NCBI RefSeq assembly: GCF_000381905.1
Contig: NZ_KB907253.1
Location: forward strand, 1-64,000
Source of the DNA: Paenibacillus fonticola DSM 21315
GTDB lineage: Bacteria > Bacillota > Bacilli > Paenibacillales > Paenibacillaceae
Direction of reading: 5' to 3'
Length of the DNA stretch: 64,000 bases
Shown here: positions 63,715-64,000 of the stretch, piece after piece
How positions within the stretch are numbered: position 1 is the stretch's first letter
Layout of the letters: every line of letters begins with the position of its first letter
Notes under the pieces: model-generated
Told to the model about the DNA's origin: nothing
What the model saw: only the letters and a program-made list of their open reading frames with translations
Database searches by the model: none
Program-made: the position numbers and the translations under genes

Positions 63715-64000
63715 ATGAATCGATTTGTGAAAATAGGGTTAATTGGAGCAGCGTGCATGCTGATTTTTAGCGCAGGTGCTTTTGCAGCAACAGTTAAACC
63801 TAGAGTTTTTATCCATAGCAATCAGGTGACAAGCAGTGTCGAGCCAAAAATAATTAATGGCACTGTGTATGTACCCATTCGTGCGATTTCCGAAGGATTT
63901 GGTGCAGATGTAAAATGGGATAAGAAAACGAAGACGGTTTATGTAGATTCGGAGCCCTTTTTTAAAAAAGAATATGAAAGAGTATACTGGTCTGCCGCTC
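63715..64000 (+). CDS. secreted stalk-domain protein, second copy (cut by window end)
   Basis: The visible 95 residues are nearly the same as the first copy, with changes such as I for M at position 7, T for N in NGTVYVPIRAISEGFG and KK for SQ in WDKKTKTVYVDSEPF. The sequence upstream, TAAATATAAAAATTG and AGGAGGTTATATCC, also matches the region before the first copy, so the duplicated unit is about 696 bp and includes the ribosome site. Start here is ATG 63715 rather than GTG. The gene runs off the window. Confidence 0.8.
   Translation, partial: MNRFVKIGLIGAACMLIFSAGAFAATVKPRVFIHSNQVTSSVEPKIINGTVYVPIRAISEGFGADVKWDKKTKTVYVDSEPFFKKEYERVYWSAA

Overview
The window reads as chromosomal DNA of a Paenibacillus-like member of the Bacillota. 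The evidence is strong AGGAGG-type ribosome binding sites, lipobox lipoproteins, a YesM/YesN-type two-component pair, LplB/LplC-type sugar permeases, mid-GC codon use, and several carbohydrate ABC importers that come without their own ATPase. I see no rRNA, tRNA, CRISPR array, prophage or intact insertion sequence. The genus is an inference.

Layout. 1-8970: sulfur and organic-substrate scavenging. An SSS-family sodium symporter, a small membrane protein and an NtaA/SnaA-type flavin monooxygenase are followed by a lone Phd/YefM-like antitoxin and then ssuADCB for sulfonate uptake and desulfonation. 9088-11303: a GPH-family sugar transporter and a YdjC/ChbG-type deacetylase. 11412-12320 (minus): a secreted copper-amine-oxidase-stalk protein. 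12479-22296: a sensor kinase and AraC-type response regulator, a sugar-binding lipoprotein, two permeases, a cytosolic Cys-type sulfatase and its radical-SAM maturase, apparently for taking up and desulfating a sulfated glycan inside the cell. 22320-27214: split chromate transporter genes, a ROK regulator, a methyltransferase and an aldo/keto reductase. 27719-36320: an LplBC-type importer, a GH30 glycosidase, a LacI repressor and a membrane AraC regulator.

36768-39298: gpx-ohrR peroxide defence, then a LysE exporter with an AraC regulator. 39299-40303: a gene-free kilobase with a promoter-leader-terminator unit (candidate small RNA) and about ten 51-52 bp tandem repeats, each with a hairpin. 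40304-45961: iron-siderophore uptake (Btr-like AraC-SBP fusion, lipoprotein, two FecCD permeases, FhuF-like reductase) under two Fur-box-like sites. 46145-46649: a broken MFS gene. 46687-53653: a sucrose-type operon (LacI repressor, ABC importer, GH32 hydrolase, fructokinase). 53654-54498: a 41-bp tandem repeat and a decayed gene. 54499-55713: a CynX-type MFS transporter.

55856-60626 (minus) is the most unusual block: an HscC-type short Hsp70, a membrane-anchored J-protein with HPE in place of HPD and a huge Asp/Gly-rich linker, and a DUF1266 protein, in one tight operon. After it come an NSS-family sodium symporter, a long empty stretch, and a tandem pair of small stalk-domain secreted proteins, the second cut by the window end.

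Missing partners: no sugar-importer ATPase, no FecCD ATPase, no SsuE-type flavin reductase and no toxin for the antitoxin lie in the window, so these must be supplied elsewhere in the genome or be absent.
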